DNA of 64,000 bases from Batillaria attramentaria (taxonomy: Eukaryota; Mollusca; Gastropoda; Batillariidae), in contig JACVVK020000060.1 of the NCBI GenBank assembly GCA_018292915.2, positions 567,001 through 631,000 of the forward strand, read 5' to 3'. Positions 51,427-63,718 of the stretch are shown in pieces. The stretch's first letter is position 1. Every line of letters starts with the position of its first letter. The position numbers and the translations under genes are program-made. The notes beneath the pieces were generated by a model. It searched no databases, was not told the DNA's origin, and worked only from the letters and a program-made list of their open reading frames with translations.

Positions 51427-54400
51427 CTACTGGTGACGGGTTAGCCTTACAGTGCAGGGCCCAACTGGCTGTTGTGTTCCCACCAAGTGAAGCGGGCTCT
51501 GAAAAACACATCCCAGACAGTACAAAATAAAATAAGAATTATCCTGCTGTCATACATGTCCTTACTGGTTAAGTAAATACACACACAAACACAGAGAGAG
51601 TAACGGGTGGTGGGGGGGTGGGGGGGAGGGGTAGTTATTTAGGGCTTTACGCCTATGTTAAAATACAAACCTTTTCCAAACCATACAACAATTTATTGAC
51701 TTATAGGGTCGCATCACCATTTAAATTTCTAAACCTGCGTCCACACGGACGGGCTATTGCCACCACCACTCACAGTAAAGTTTAATATGCGCTTCTTGTT
51801 TCCTTTCTTCTTCCTGCTCTTTTATTTTCTTTTTTACGTCTTTACATTTAAATCCAGTTTTTCCACGCCAATTTCTCCGCCATGCTTTTATGTAAACAGG
51901 TTCACATGAGCACGTACACAAGATTTTACTTGTTGTGCTCTCTTACAATGTAATACTGCAGCGCTTACTGCTTGGCGGTGATCTTTCAATGAATAAAAAA
52001 AAATGTTCAAACCAAATGGTGGTAGGGAAGGCATGTGTAAGCCATTTCAATCAAACGGAGTAAAATGGTCAGATAGAGAAAAAAATGCCACACATGGACC
52101 TTGTGATCAGCTGTCAATACACTTGACTTCTGAAGCCTTAAAACAAATCAACAAAAAACAACTGCAATGGAAGGAGTAACAGGGGGTGGGGGCATGGGCG
52201 TATTGTCTGTGAAACTGCTACATGCATGGGAAACTCACTAAATCTGGTACACTGCCAAGTAGCTCACAATCAAAACGTTGAAGGAATTGAGCGAGGAACA
52301 TGTGCAGCTCCAGCAGAGCAAACCACCTGTACAGTCAGCAACAGGAAATTGTGCATTACCAACATGACAAAATTTCTGTTGTCACTGTAACTGTTAAATT
52401 ATACATGCTGTTGCTGGGTGTGTGTGTGTGTGCGTGTTGCTTTGCTTGAATGACTGCCGCTCTGTGTTTTTTCCTTCATGTGATCTCTGAATGCAGGCAC
52501 AGTTAAATGTGTATGTTAATTTATAAATTCTCAAAAATTACTCTATAGATAAGCAACCACTTACAACAAGTGATATGTTAAATCTAAGCAGTTTCCAGAA
52601 ACAATTTTATTTTAATACATAAAATACAAATGCACAGCACTGGCAGGCTGTATCCTACCTCCCAGGACACTGGTAACGACCACCTCCAAAAGCAATAAAG
52701 CCGTCAATAAATAAATTCTTCTCAAGCTCTGCTGACTGCCAACGCTCCTAAAACATTGGTTGAGGGGAAAAAAAAAAAAAGAATATGGATGAACAACAGA
52801 ATAGAAGTCCACTATCACAAACTGATTTCACATAAATATTTACAACAACAATACAAATGTCTATTTCTTTGAAACTGCATGAGAAAACATTTCAATCACA
52901 GCATATATCACAAACAAGATGTGTATACTGACATCAAAGAAGAAAACGTTTTGTAAATTATTTTTCAGGACACACTCAAACAAAATAAGTAAATAAAGCG
53001 ATGAGCCGTAGTGTAGTGGTTAGCACTTCGGACCATGGACCGGGAGACCCGGGTTCGAGTCCCAGCCGAGGCAAGCAGGATTTTTCTACCTAGGTCGGCT
53101 CCTACCCAGAGCGGGTGTGCTATGGGCCCAATGGGGAGGCTGTTGCCACACAGCCGAGCTTCACCCACTTCGCGGGTGCGACTTTGGGGGTGCTTCCCTT
53201 GGTATGACATGTCTTATGATGTGGATGATTACATGGTCGGCACCGCAGGTGCCGTAGTTTCCGGGCCTGGTTAATGCCAGGATATTTATGACAGGAAGCG
53301 TGGAATGCGGCCCTGTCCCGCAGTCCCAAACCACACGGACCTCCATAGCATCATCTTACCATCATCCTCATCTCCATCACCATGCATAATAAAAATTGCC
53401 CCAACTTCAGAGCCCTCCGTGGATTCCACCCATTACCAGGAAGGAACACCACTGGAGCCAGCAAAGACTTGTGGCAGCAAAAAAAATGAAATAAAAAAAT
53501 AAAGCGGTGAGCGGTGGTCTAATAGGTAGCATGTCAGATTTAGCTGCTGCGCTACTGAACAGCCGTCACCAATGTCACGGCGATGAAGCGTGGGTTCGAG
53601 CCCAGGTCGAGCTTGTGATATGTGATACCGGTTTTTCCTGGCTGCTGGGCTGCTCATTGGGGGTTTCTCTCTGGGTTATCCGGCTTTCCTCCCCCAGCAA
53701 AATTGCAAAATTGTAAAACAAAAAATCCATGTAAAATAAAATAAGGAAGGACAGGTATTGGGTGGCACTGCACCGCGGTGACGCGCTTCTCCTGGGCGAA
53801 GCAGCCCGAATTTCCCAAAAAGGACAATAAAGTAGTTTTTAAAAAAAATTAAAAAAAAATAGATAAAAACACACATAATAAAACATACTGGTATATAACT
53901 GTCAGGCTCTGGAAACAGGACAGGGTTACGATGAGCCCAGAAAGGTGACACCATTACCATATCTCCTGCCGGCACAGTATAGTTCTATGGGGGGAAAAAA
54001 TAAAATAAAGCATCTTTCTGCAAACTTTGTAAAAATAACAAGCCACCTCCATCCACACAATCCATAAAATAAAATAAAGCATCTTTCTGCAAACTTTGTA
54101 AAAATAACAAGCCACCTCCATCCACACAATCCATAAAATAAAATAAAGCATCTTTCTGCAAACTTTGTAAAAATAACAAGCCACCTCCATCCACACAATC
54201 CATAAAATAAAATAAAGTATGTCTCACATTTTCTAAATGATTTAGAGAACTGACAATTTATTTCACTCTATATACTATGCATGAGCTCATGCAAGAATCA
54301 CAAACACAATTTCAGCCCCTGCATGCTTCAGAATCATATATACCTTGACGGTAAAGGGTTTGACCACTCTTCGTGTTATGATGCCAGGGGAGCGAAGTCT

Positions 54401-55039
54401 GATGGCCTCCAGTACACACCACTTTAGATATGGCATAGCTAGCAGATGTTCCTCCTTCACTGAAAAGCACAGCAGCACATATTAAATATTAAAAACCTAA
54501 ATTTCTTATCTTGGCAGCAATCAGAGGCTTGACTGACTAAATCTAAAGCTTTTCTGAATATCACTGGAAATGACCACTGTTTCAGAAATGCATACTTGAT
54601 TTTTCCATGTGTGTACAAGAAGATATTATATGGGCACTGCAAACAATTTAAGTCTGCACTTAAATTGTGACTAAGTTTAGATTTGAACTCAAAATCCCCA
54701 TTCATATTCCAGCCCACTATGGGATCAAACTGGAATCATCGACACAACAGCGCAATGCACTTACTTTTCAGGCTACATCATGAAAGGAATATAAACATGT
54801 ACATCTGACCTTCTGCAGAAGAACCAAGGGTTGAAGACACTTCTTCCCGGGCTCTCTTCACAACTCTGTCATCAGCCAGCATAAAGGACAAAGTCCAAAA
54901 CATGATCTGTTGCAACAGTAGAGCACAAGTACAAATCTGCCACATGCTGAAGTAGGACATGAATGCTGTCACAACAAATACTTCAACTGGGCAGTCTCAT
55001 GATAAAGTTTTGCCTGTGAGTGTGTGTGTGTGTGTGTGT

Positions 55040-55079
<40 letters not shown>

Positions 55080-56723
55080 GTTTCTCAACATCTGCTGTGT
55101 GAGTTGAATGTCTCTTATTATCCATTCTTCTTACCCTTATTATCCAGTATTCAGTGGACCATTAATGATTATGTTATATCTCAATAGTTTAGTACTGGAA
55201 AGTGTCTTTCAAAACATGAAAGTGGCATCTAATCTGGGGACCGTGCAAAATAAACAACAAACAAAACATACAATGGAAATCACTGGAGAATTCAACATAC
55301 GGGAATGGCATTTGCCAAAGACGCCCAGAGGAGCAGCAGACTGTAGTTAGGAGCATGCTCTCGATCCACGAGACCCAGCAGTGACTGCAGCACAGTTGAG
55401 CCATCCGCATCTAACTTACTAGCATCCAGCTGCTGCACCACCCCGCGGAACAGGTTCAGTAGCCACGCTTTTGATGCGGACCACTCTCTGGAAAAAACGC
55501 CCACAGTACAGCTCACTATTCCCTATTTTGTCAGTAACTTTTGGTGCCATGGTTATGCATGTACTGACCCTTGCTTAACAAGTGAACTTTCTGTGTCTGT
55601 GTTGTAGGCAGGGCATCCCAAACTCAGAAAATCTGCCTCTTTTTCTTTCTTTATTTCTTTGTTTTCTCTCTCTTTTTATTTCTTTGTCTGGGCTTTGTTG
55701 CTGTTGTTGTTGGGTTTTTTTGGGGGTTTTTTTATACTGTTGTTTCGCTTTGAGGGGTGGGGGAGGACTAAGGCAAGGGAGTTTTGAGTGCATGTGCACC
55801 TGGCGACAACTAACCTCAAGAAAATGTGGGGAAGTTTAGAGCCATACTCAAACTGGTCGTCAAACGTCACAAAGTGTTTCTCCAGCACCTTGAAATTTTC
55901 CTGGATAAGAAAAAGAAAATACAGTCAAACCTGTGTAAGGCGGTCACCCAAGGGACTGGGCCAAACCGACCGTCCTAGACGGGGTGACCGGGTTATCCAG
56001 GGTGGCATGTCAACAGCTAGCATGTCAGGGGATCATCTGGGGTGACTGGGTTAGACAGTGGCATAGCTTAAACAGGTGACCGCCTTGGCAGGTTCGACTG
56101 TACCAATATCAAAGATTTCCTCCAGAAGAAACTTTAAAAAGTCCACAAAGTCTCTTGCAATATTCCAAAGAACAACACTGGACATATAAAGAATTCATGG
56201 TATGGTACATCATTTGAGCAGTACAGCCAACAAAGAAAATAATAACCAACCACAGCCAGTCCAGACAATGACAATGAGGGTTATATCTTCTAACACAGAT
56301 AAAACTAATTAAAAATTTTTAGAGGTTGTTTTCTCTTTTAAAAAATAGCTAAACTCAATTCATAAAGAAAATCCCTAACAACAACAACAACAACAAAAAA
56401 GTCACCACATCTTGTGTTGGAAGAACTCCATTGCCAAACAAGTTGTCTATCACACCACGATACATCACATTACGCACCACAGCATGCAGATCATATTCAC
56501 CTGAAACAAACAGCAAGGACAAATAAAATTAAGAAAACTGGATCTACAGAATAAAAATCTAAATAATTATGGTAGTGATCAATACAGCAACGTCACCCCT
56601 TTTGGTGTCCAAAACATCCACCCCAAACTCTCAATCCTTTACCATCCTCTAGTCATTATGATTTAAATTACATGTGCTTACAAAGATATCTCTAATGGAC
56701 ATACATATGATACACACGTGTGT

Positions 56724-56791
<68 letters not shown>

Positions 56792-57950
56792 CACTTGTAT
56801 CTCAATGAATCATGAGAAAAACTGTATGCTCTGTTGCAAAATAAACTCCTGAAAAGACAGGAGCTCAGACAACAACTGTAGCTCACCAAACTCACAACCA
56901 TGTCACACAAGAAATGGTCACTTCACACACGAGTCACGCGTTAAGAGCTGTATAAAGATAGAATATTTTGAGTGTACAGATGCACTCATGAGCGAAACTG
57001 TTCCAAAATGTAAGTTGGCTTTGCAAAGATTGTATTATCCCGTCTAAATATTCAACATACTTACCTGGAGTGACGATCTCATCCAGCCCCTTGCCAAAGC
57101 TGTGTTGTAGTTTTGGGAACAGAGCTGGAAGTTTAGTGGCCGCAAGCTTTCCCTTCACAGTGTCATGGATCTTGGTGTGATACGTGAAGAAAGACTTCTC
57201 TGTCACTGATGCTAAACCACAGACATATAAAGTGCTTATAAAAAAAAATCAGGCTGCACATGACCTTTGTCTACAGTAATAGCAAATCAGAAACAGCTGT
57301 ACTTTCTAATTCTACACATGCATGAGACACACTGCTGCAGTGGTCACAAATTCTTTAATTTGTTTTATATGTGGCTGTTTGTTTGTTTCTTTGTTTGTTT
57401 GGTTTCTTTGTTTTGGGTTTTTGGCTTTTTGTTGTTGTTGTTTTGGTTTGTTGGTTGCAGTGGGATTTTTTTTTTTTATTCGTTTGTTTGGTTGGTTTTT
57501 TTGGTTGTTGTTGTTGTTGGGGGATGCTGCAAGACACAATCTGCAATCAAATATTGATACATGTCTAGGGGCACATCCTGAATATCACAAACACTTCTAC
57601 AGATCTATTCGGTACCAAATTCGAAAGCAGCCCCTTCCACCAGTAATACAGACAACAAATGGTCCATAAAAAAAATACGTAAAATATGAAGTAAATGACA
57701 AAAAAAGTACTAATACTGACCAACCCTTTGGACAGGTGACTGCACCGCCATCTGAAAGTCCACATGTTCAGACTGGAAGAAGACAGCAAAGTCCTCAGGT
57801 TCAGTCAGAAAGGTCATCCGTTCTCCAGCCACCACAAGTGTGAACACTGGGCCTAACTTGAAAACAGCAAAACACACACAGACACAAACATTTAAGTGAT
57901 CTGTTCTGATTATGATATGGTAGCACACGCGCGCGCGCGCGCGTGCGTGC

Positions 57951-58018
<68 letters not shown>

Positions 58019-58597
58019 CAGTGTTTTCATGAAAAATGACTATTTTCGAAAACACAGAAAATCGCTGCAGTAAACCACACCCGTACGGTTGTTATTTTGG
58101 TAGGAAGAATTTGATCAATGGCATTTTCGGGCAGAGATCGAGAGCACAGCAGTACAGGACGGCAGCCTCCCGGCTTCGGCCTCAACCCTGAGCCGTGCCC
58201 CCTAAAAGGAATTACATGTATTTTGATATCGCAATGGGCCACAACTGAGGCACAGGCCTTACGGCCTTATGACAGTTGTCATGGAAACCTAACAATCTGC
58301 CGTGCGCACGTGACACTTCCCCCTCCCCTCCCCTCCCCCACCCCCACCTACGCGCACCTCCTTTCGCTTCGCGTCGATGAAGTAAACCGGTTCCTTCCCA
58401 AACTCCACAGCACAGCCGATCCACGGCAGCCATCCTGCATACAGTGGAGGAAGTGACTTCTCAGCACCCTTCCTCAGTTTCCTTTGCCACAGACTGTGAA
58501 CAGCAAAGCTTACTAGAACGACTGCAAATCCTGAAAGAACCAAGATTTGCGTGTCGTACCTCGGATCAGCTGATTCCGCAGCCATCTTTCTGTTCAA
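51427..58597 (-). CDS. CYP39A1: CYP39A1-like cytochrome P450 (oxysterol 7-alpha-hydroxylase type), 12 exons, 482 aa
   Basis: Complete microsomal P450. Exons in transcript order: 58597-58358, 57856-57721, 57211-57065, 56500-56406, 55900-55815, 55487-55301, 54906-54810, 54459-54344, 53984-53889, 52747-52659, 52326-52239, 51498-51427. A membrane anchor spans residues 18-37. Residues 285-300 hold the I-helix WASLANAIP, with Asn where most P450s have the acid-Thr pair, as known for CYP7/CYP8/CYP39. ExxR is at 347-350 (EAIR), PERW at 400-403, the heme loop FGGGRYQCPGR at 420-430 with Cys427 as thiolate ligand. The C-terminus LHLVGTQQPVGPC matches CYP39 (LHLVG-x-PQPEG-type). Vertebrate CYP39A1 7-alpha-hydroxylates 24-hydroxycholesterol in the ER; the substrate here is inferred. 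Length is close to the human protein (about 470 aa). A downstream ATG at 58585 could also serve as start. The exon 4 donor could be 3 nt earlier. It is head to head with OSCP1. Confidence 0.92.
52995..53480 (+). repeat. tRNA-derived SINE, family D
   Basis: GAGCCGTAGTGTAGTGGTTA (A-box-like) and CGGGTTCGAGTCCCAGCC (B-box-like) head a long body ending near 53480. Only one copy is seen. It is in an intron of the P450 gene. Confidence 0.75.
53506..53855 (+). repeat. tRNA-derived SINE, family C
   Basis: GAGCGGTGGTCTAATAGGTA, GGGTTCGAGCCCAGG, GATACCGGTTTTTCCTGGCT, and a GGACAATAAAGTAGT tail with poly-A. Confidence 0.87.
53998..54222. repeat. 69-bp tandem repeat, about three copies
   Basis: The unit contains GCATCTTTCTGCAAACTTTG and AAGCCACCTCCATCCACACA. 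CATCTTTCTG starts at 54011, 54080 and 54149. It is in the intron just upstream of P450 exon 9 on the transcript strand. Open frames through it are repeats, not a protein. Confidence 0.95.
55016..55077. repeat. (GT)n microsatellite
   Basis: A GT array with one GG interruption, in a P450 intron. Confidence 0.95.
55922..56100. mobile_element. TA-flanked MITE (Tc1/mariner type), 179 bp
   Basis: The left end CAGTCAAACCTGTGTAAGGC and the complement of the right end CAGTCGAACCTGCCAAGGCG pair over about 29 bp, both continuing GGTCACC. Each side is bounded by TA (55920-55921, 56101-56102). No coding capacity. In a P450 intron. Confidence 0.83.
56721..56790. repeat. (CA)n microsatellite
   Basis: An uninterrupted CA array. 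Confidence 0.96.
57926..58018. repeat. (GC)n-(GT)n microsatellite
   Basis: A GC run followed by a long GT array in intron 1 of the P450 gene. Confidence 0.96.
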
Positions 58598-58742
58598 AGT
58601 CTCGTCTCGTCTCGCGTGGTGATCCTTGGAGATTTTAGACGCTGTGCGGACCTGCTGCTCAGTTCATTTGCAACAGCAGGGAAGTTTGGTTTCTGCTTTT
58701 TAGCTTTTAGGTTTCTAGCACAGTCTATGCATTTCAGCCAAG
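58598..58742. promoter_or_regulatory. Putative bidirectional promoter of CYP39A1-like and OSCP1
   Basis: Only 145 bp separate the start codons of two divergent genes, so core promoter elements and both 5' UTRs must lie here or inside the genes. It contains a TCGTCTCGTCTCGCG phrase and no TATA box. The role is inferred from position only. Confidence 0.6.
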
Positions 58743-60156
58743 ATGTCACTCAAAACATTACCATTGCTTTTTATAAACCTGGGAGGCGAGATGATGTACA
58801 TTCTAGACCAGCGTTTGAGGGCCCAAAGCATTCCGCAAGAGAAAGCACAAAAAGGTAAGACCTCTCTAACGAATTCTTGTTAACAATTTCAGCCGGCCGG
58901 CTAGGCAGCTCAGCGTGTGTTTAATCAGCGTGGCAGTTTTATTCAAACATGCATATTTCAATGTTGCCGGCACAACGCATTGTTGATAGCAAACATCTGA
59001 TGAGCAAGAGTGGCACTCTTATTGTGTCAATGATCCAAATCACAGAAGACTCATAAACTATTGATGACATGTGTCCGTTATTCCTGCACTCAGTAGTCGT
59101 AAATTTATTTGCAATCAGGAAAACAAAACCCTAGACGGTCCATGGGTTTATCATGACCTTTCACCCAGTACAGTCTACGTCCGAGACAGATCTGATAACT
59201 AAGCCCAGCAGATAGGATCATGCAGGCTTAGCACACCAAATGTGTATTGATTTTGCCACAACTGTCATTACTCCACTAAATCCTCAGGGAAACTTGCAAG
59301 TCATATAATACCACATAATTCTTTTATTGGATCAGAATGCATTGGCTGTAAATATATGACTCCTAGGCCTAGGCACTGTCATGCACAGACAGGTAGATAT
59401 TAAGTGTGGGTTTTTGGTATGTAGGGGGGGGGGGAGGGTATTTTTATTTTTTCCTCTCTTTGTTGCCTTTTATTTTTATCTCCTTTTTTTTCCTTGGGCT
59501 TGAAAACAATATACACTAATACACATCAAATAAAAAATACACATAAGATAATACATATAGCTGACACTACAATTAAAACAGAGATTTCTATTCATTAAAT
59601 ATTACATACATCATAAAACAGTCTTAGTATTGAGATAGATATGATCTAAAATTGATATTTAAAATTTATTACACATATTTAAGCACACGTAACTTTAAGA
59701 ACACAGCCTAAGCACCCGTAACTTTATACACAAATCTGTCCAGCTGCACATCTGTTGAAGCAGCAGCACCAAAGAATAAACATACACCTATCATCACCAT
59801 GCTTACACTTTTGGACCTAACGCATGGTGGTATCCGCATTGATTTGGTGAATAGTTCTGTCATTTTGGAGAGCGTTGGTATTTTATGCAGGACTGGTCTG
59901 GTGCATGCTATTCTGTGTTAATTGCTGTGTTCCAGTATTGAATGACATCGTGGCCACCATGTTCAACAAGCGTTTCATGGAGGAGCTGTTCAAACCCCAG
60001 GCTCTGTACTCCAAGAAGGCCATGCGCACTGTGTTCGACCGCCTGGCACATGCCTCCATCATGCGCCTCAATGCAGCCAGCATGGACAAAGTGGGTATAT
60101 GTGGCAAGCTTCATATCACACTGACTCTTCTTTTGCTTTGCACAGACTGCATGTAT

Positions 60157-60214
<58 letters not shown>

Positions 60215-62671
60215 TAGTACATACATACATACATACAAAAGTGAATTGTGGCTGAAATGCTGCTAGAATTAATGTGAATTATGATAAATCAAACACAAGT
60301 AGTTGCAAGATTTTTTCATTCCTTGGAATGGTCATTTGTGTTGTGGTGGTTTTTCTTTGTTGTTGTTGTTGTTGGGGGTTTTTTTGGTTTGTTTGTTTGG
60401 TTTTTTTTTTTTTTTTTTTTTGGGGGGGGGGGGGGGGTTTGCTGTTTGTTTTGTTTTGTTGTTGTTCTTTTTTTTTTTTTTGGGGGGGGGGTTTGGGGGG
60501 GGGGAGAGGGGGCTCTGTTGTACTTGCTGTCTGATTACAGTTACTGGTAGCTGTGGAAATGTGTGCCTGTGTACGAATACAGACATTTTCACAGAATGTT
60601 TTTGTTTTGTTGATGGTCTAATACATGGTGCAAATACTTCAGTGTATTTCCGGATTTTTGTGTTTATATGTGCTTTCAGTCCAGATAATTTTTCATCACT
60701 CTAGCTCTATGACCTGATGACAATGGCCTTCAAGTACCAAGTGTCCCTCTGCTTGAGGCCAAAAGACGTTCTGCTCATCACACTCAACCACATGGATGCC
60801 ATGCGCAAGTATGTGGAGGGATCACCAGCAGTAAAACAGCAGGTGGACAATGTCTACAGGATGCTTATTGAGGTATGTCCTACACCTGTCATTATAAGGC
60901 CAAAAAAATCTTTTCTCATGCCTTAATAAAATTTTTGTCAGATGACAATGTCAGGTGGAGCTGAGCCTGAAAACATGTTTCACATGATTAGAGACAGATA
61001 TCGTTTCTGATGTGTCTTTTAAGAAATGCTGACATGTTTACCGGGGTACATTTCCTTTTACATTCCTCGGGACAAATGCCATGAATTCTAAAAACGCTGT
61101 GTAGCACACATTGTCACAAAGCTCAAAAGTTGTGTGTGTGTGTGTGTGTGTGTGTGTGGTGCAAACTCCTATTTATGTATCAGTTCTTTTACATGACAGT
61201 ATGTGAGATGATTGATCGTCTGAAACCCATGCTTGGCTGCTTTGCAGACTTATGTGTCACTACCAGCGGGAGAGTTTCAGCTGATTAGACAGACACTACT
61301 TAGCTTCTTCCAAGACATGCACATTCGGGTGAGTTAAGTGGATGAAGCTGCCACATGGCCATTATTGATCAGATCACACATGTAGATCTAATTTCCTGGA
61401 TTTGCCCTCCATTTCCTCTTCCTCTGATTTCAATTATTCCTTTCTTCCAGTTGTCTGTCTCATGACGTCTGCTACACTTTGTGTTTTGTTTACAGTTTGT
61501 TCTGTTAACCCTTTGCCTGTTTTTACAATAGCTATCACTCCCTCGTGTCTGTTTTGGTTTAGAGACCATCCCACCAGATAAAGGCAGGAATGTGGGATAG
61601 CCGAATGATAGCGCATTTGAATTATCAATGCTCGGGTCGTGAGTTCGAATCCCAGCTGGGGCCACGTATTTGTGCTGGCCTTTTTCGCATCGCCCTGTCT
61701 TTGATATCACCCTTATGTGGTGGAATAGGACGTTCAACCCCCGACCACCCACCCACCCACCCTGGCAGATCAAGGGTTGATTGTTTCCTGAAATAACCCT
61801 TATATTCACTTTGTTTCCGGTCCCTGCCATTTCAGTAGATTTTAACTCGTGTTTTTTCCCTACCAATTTTTATGTTCTACTTTTTTGTTTGTATTTTGGC
61901 AGGTTTCAATCTTCTTGAAGGACAAGGTTCAAAACAACAATGGCCGTTTTGTGTTGCCCACTTCAGGGCAGTTACCATGGGGAACAGAGCCACCAGGAAC
62001 TATCAGGTTTGTGCTACCTGGGAAGACTTCGCTTTTTTTTTTTTTTTTTTTTTAAAGACAGATGTGAAGTTGCTCATACCTGCCAGTGAAATAAATATTC
62101 TAGACAGCTGCCATGTCCAGAAGTTTGTTATTGTCGGTGTTGTTTAACTGGCATTTTTTAGTGTACTGAATATTCACTGTTTGGTGTTCATCATAATTAT
62201 TAATTATGCTCTGATTGTTCATCAGAACTGTATGGTAGCAGAGAAGTGAGAGCTGTACCCTCCCATCGCTTTCCAGCTTTATACTTATTTCATAGCTGCC
62301 AAGCCTCTTAGGTTTTCTGAGAGTCTCTCAGATTTAAAAACCTGTCCTGGAATCTCAGATCTCCCCCTGAATTCCCAGTTCTTAAAATTTCATTTAAAAA
62401 ATAAGTTTTGGTGGATTCTACATTCTTTTTGTCCCATTCAGCAGAATATCCGTCCATGTGTAGTTTTGGGGATACCATATTTAGAAAGAGCACAATAGTC
62501 CATGACGGCAATACTGAATGTGTAAGCTACGTCATCGAGAAGTGAGGCGTTTCCACGCATTTTCGTATTCTTAAACTGGGTTTTTGATGATGACATGCAC
62601 AAGAAAATTGATTATTCACCGTCCAGTTTGAAGCAAAGTTTTGCAAGTGCCATTATGCAATACACACACTC

Positions 62672-62713
<42 letters not shown>

Positions 62714-63360
62714 GCTCTTGAATTTTGGCTTTGTTTTCTGTTACATGCCATTATTTTTATGGATGCCCATGTGAAAGGCCTCAGATTTGTTTTGTACCCT
62801 CCATCCACAGGCTGTTTGATGAAAATGGAAAAGCACGGGAAACGACATTTCCAGCTGGATCAGGCAACAATTTGGCAAAGAAGGAGGGTTCCTTTGACAT
62901 GACAGGAGACCGAGTCACAAAACTTGGCACAAACATGTAAGTGCAGATGACGCCCTGATTCTCGGCCCAGACCACCTGGGTGACAATGTGAAAGATCTTC
63001 CCATTTCATGGCAGCTGCAGACTGATCTTTTTTGGAAATTCAGCACACCTAGGCTGTCTGGGGTGTTTTGTTGCTGTTTTGTGCGTTTTTGGTGGGTTTT
63101 TTGTTTTGTTTTGTTTTTTTCCTTAGGGAATTTCGTTCGTTAAATCTTTTTTCATACTTGAAATGTTCTGGTCAGGCTCGACAAAACATTATGTAAAGCT
63201 TAAAAAGTTGTGAATATTTTCAGTAGTGCGCTGTTGCAACAAAGTAAAAATTTTCTTTTATGAAATTCAACAGGTACTCAACAGCACGACCAGCAGACAC
63301 AACAGCAGTACGAAGCCCTGCGAAAACTGTAGTTGCCTCAGACCTGGTGAGTCAGTATTC

Positions 63361-63399
<39 letters not shown>

Positions 63400-63718
63400 A
63401 AACAATCAGTTTTCATTGAATATGATTATGTACCATTACTGAAGTTTACCAGAAAGCCAGCACCCCCCCCCCCCCTCCCCGGGGTGGGAAAGGACATGGT
63501 ACATTTTTCAAATGGGTGAAGGCACTCAAATTCTTTAGATGCATACTAAAATATTCTGATGCGGAGAGTAATAATGCTAATCCTGTTCTGTATCAGGATT
63601 CTGCCCAGCTTGACCCAGTAGCGAAGGCACATCTCGAGCTGCTGTCTCAGCTGGTTGGAGCTTCGGTCACAAAGAATGAGTTTAGGCTCAATCTCTTTAA
63701 CAACGATAAGGAAGAAGA
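58743..63718 (+). CDS. OSCP1: OSCP1 (organic solute carrier partner 1 / NOR1), first 8 exons, 3'-partial
   Basis: Exons: 58743-58854, 59936-60090, 60705-60872, 61248-61328, 61903-62006, 62811-62936, 63274-63346, 63597-63718. All phases join. The start MSLKTLPLLFINLGGEMMYI matches the invariant N-terminus of OSCP1. Diagnostic stretches follow: MFNKRFMEELFKPQALYSKK, YDLMTMAFKYQV, GEFQLIRQTLLSFFQDMHIR, VSIFLKDKVQNNNGRFVLP and FRLNLFNNDKEE. About 313 codons are in the window. Vertebrate OSCP1 is about 380 aa, so the last exon(s) lie beyond 64000. The GAAGAAGA|GTAAGA junction at 63718 is read as a donor; ignoring it gives a premature stop at 63720. The family has been linked to organic-solute transport modulation in vertebrates and to cilia and sperm flagella in other animals; the role here is inferred. 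Confidence 0.93.
60160..60234. repeat. (CA)n and (CATA)n microsatellite
   Basis: A CA array followed by short CATA repeats in OSCP1 intron 2. Confidence 0.95.
60340..60515. repeat. G/T-rich low-complexity block
   Basis: TTG repeats, T runs and G runs of 9-17 bases in OSCP1 intron 2. Apparent Phe/Gly/Val-rich frames are artefacts. Confidence 0.9.
61588..61762 (+). repeat. tRNA-derived SINE, family A
   Basis: GATAGCCGAATGATAGCGCA, GAGTTCGAATCCCAGCTGG, a CTTTGATATCACCCTTATGT body and a (CCCA)n tail in an OSCP1 intron. Confidence 0.85.
62655..62709. repeat. (CA)n microsatellite
   Basis: A short CA array with two interruptions in an OSCP1 intron. Confidence 0.93.
63362..63397. repeat. (GT)n microsatellite
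   Basis: A pure GT array shortly after the donor of OSCP1 exon 7. Confidence 0.96.

Noticed and set aside
54457..54717. 86-codon minus-strand frame in a P450 intron
   Set aside because: It lies between verified P450 exons 7 and 8, has no homology, and reads across the acceptor.
60274..60704. Apparent hydrophobic protein frames in OSCP1 intron 2
   Set aside because: T and G homopolymer runs produce Phe, Gly and Val strings in every frame.
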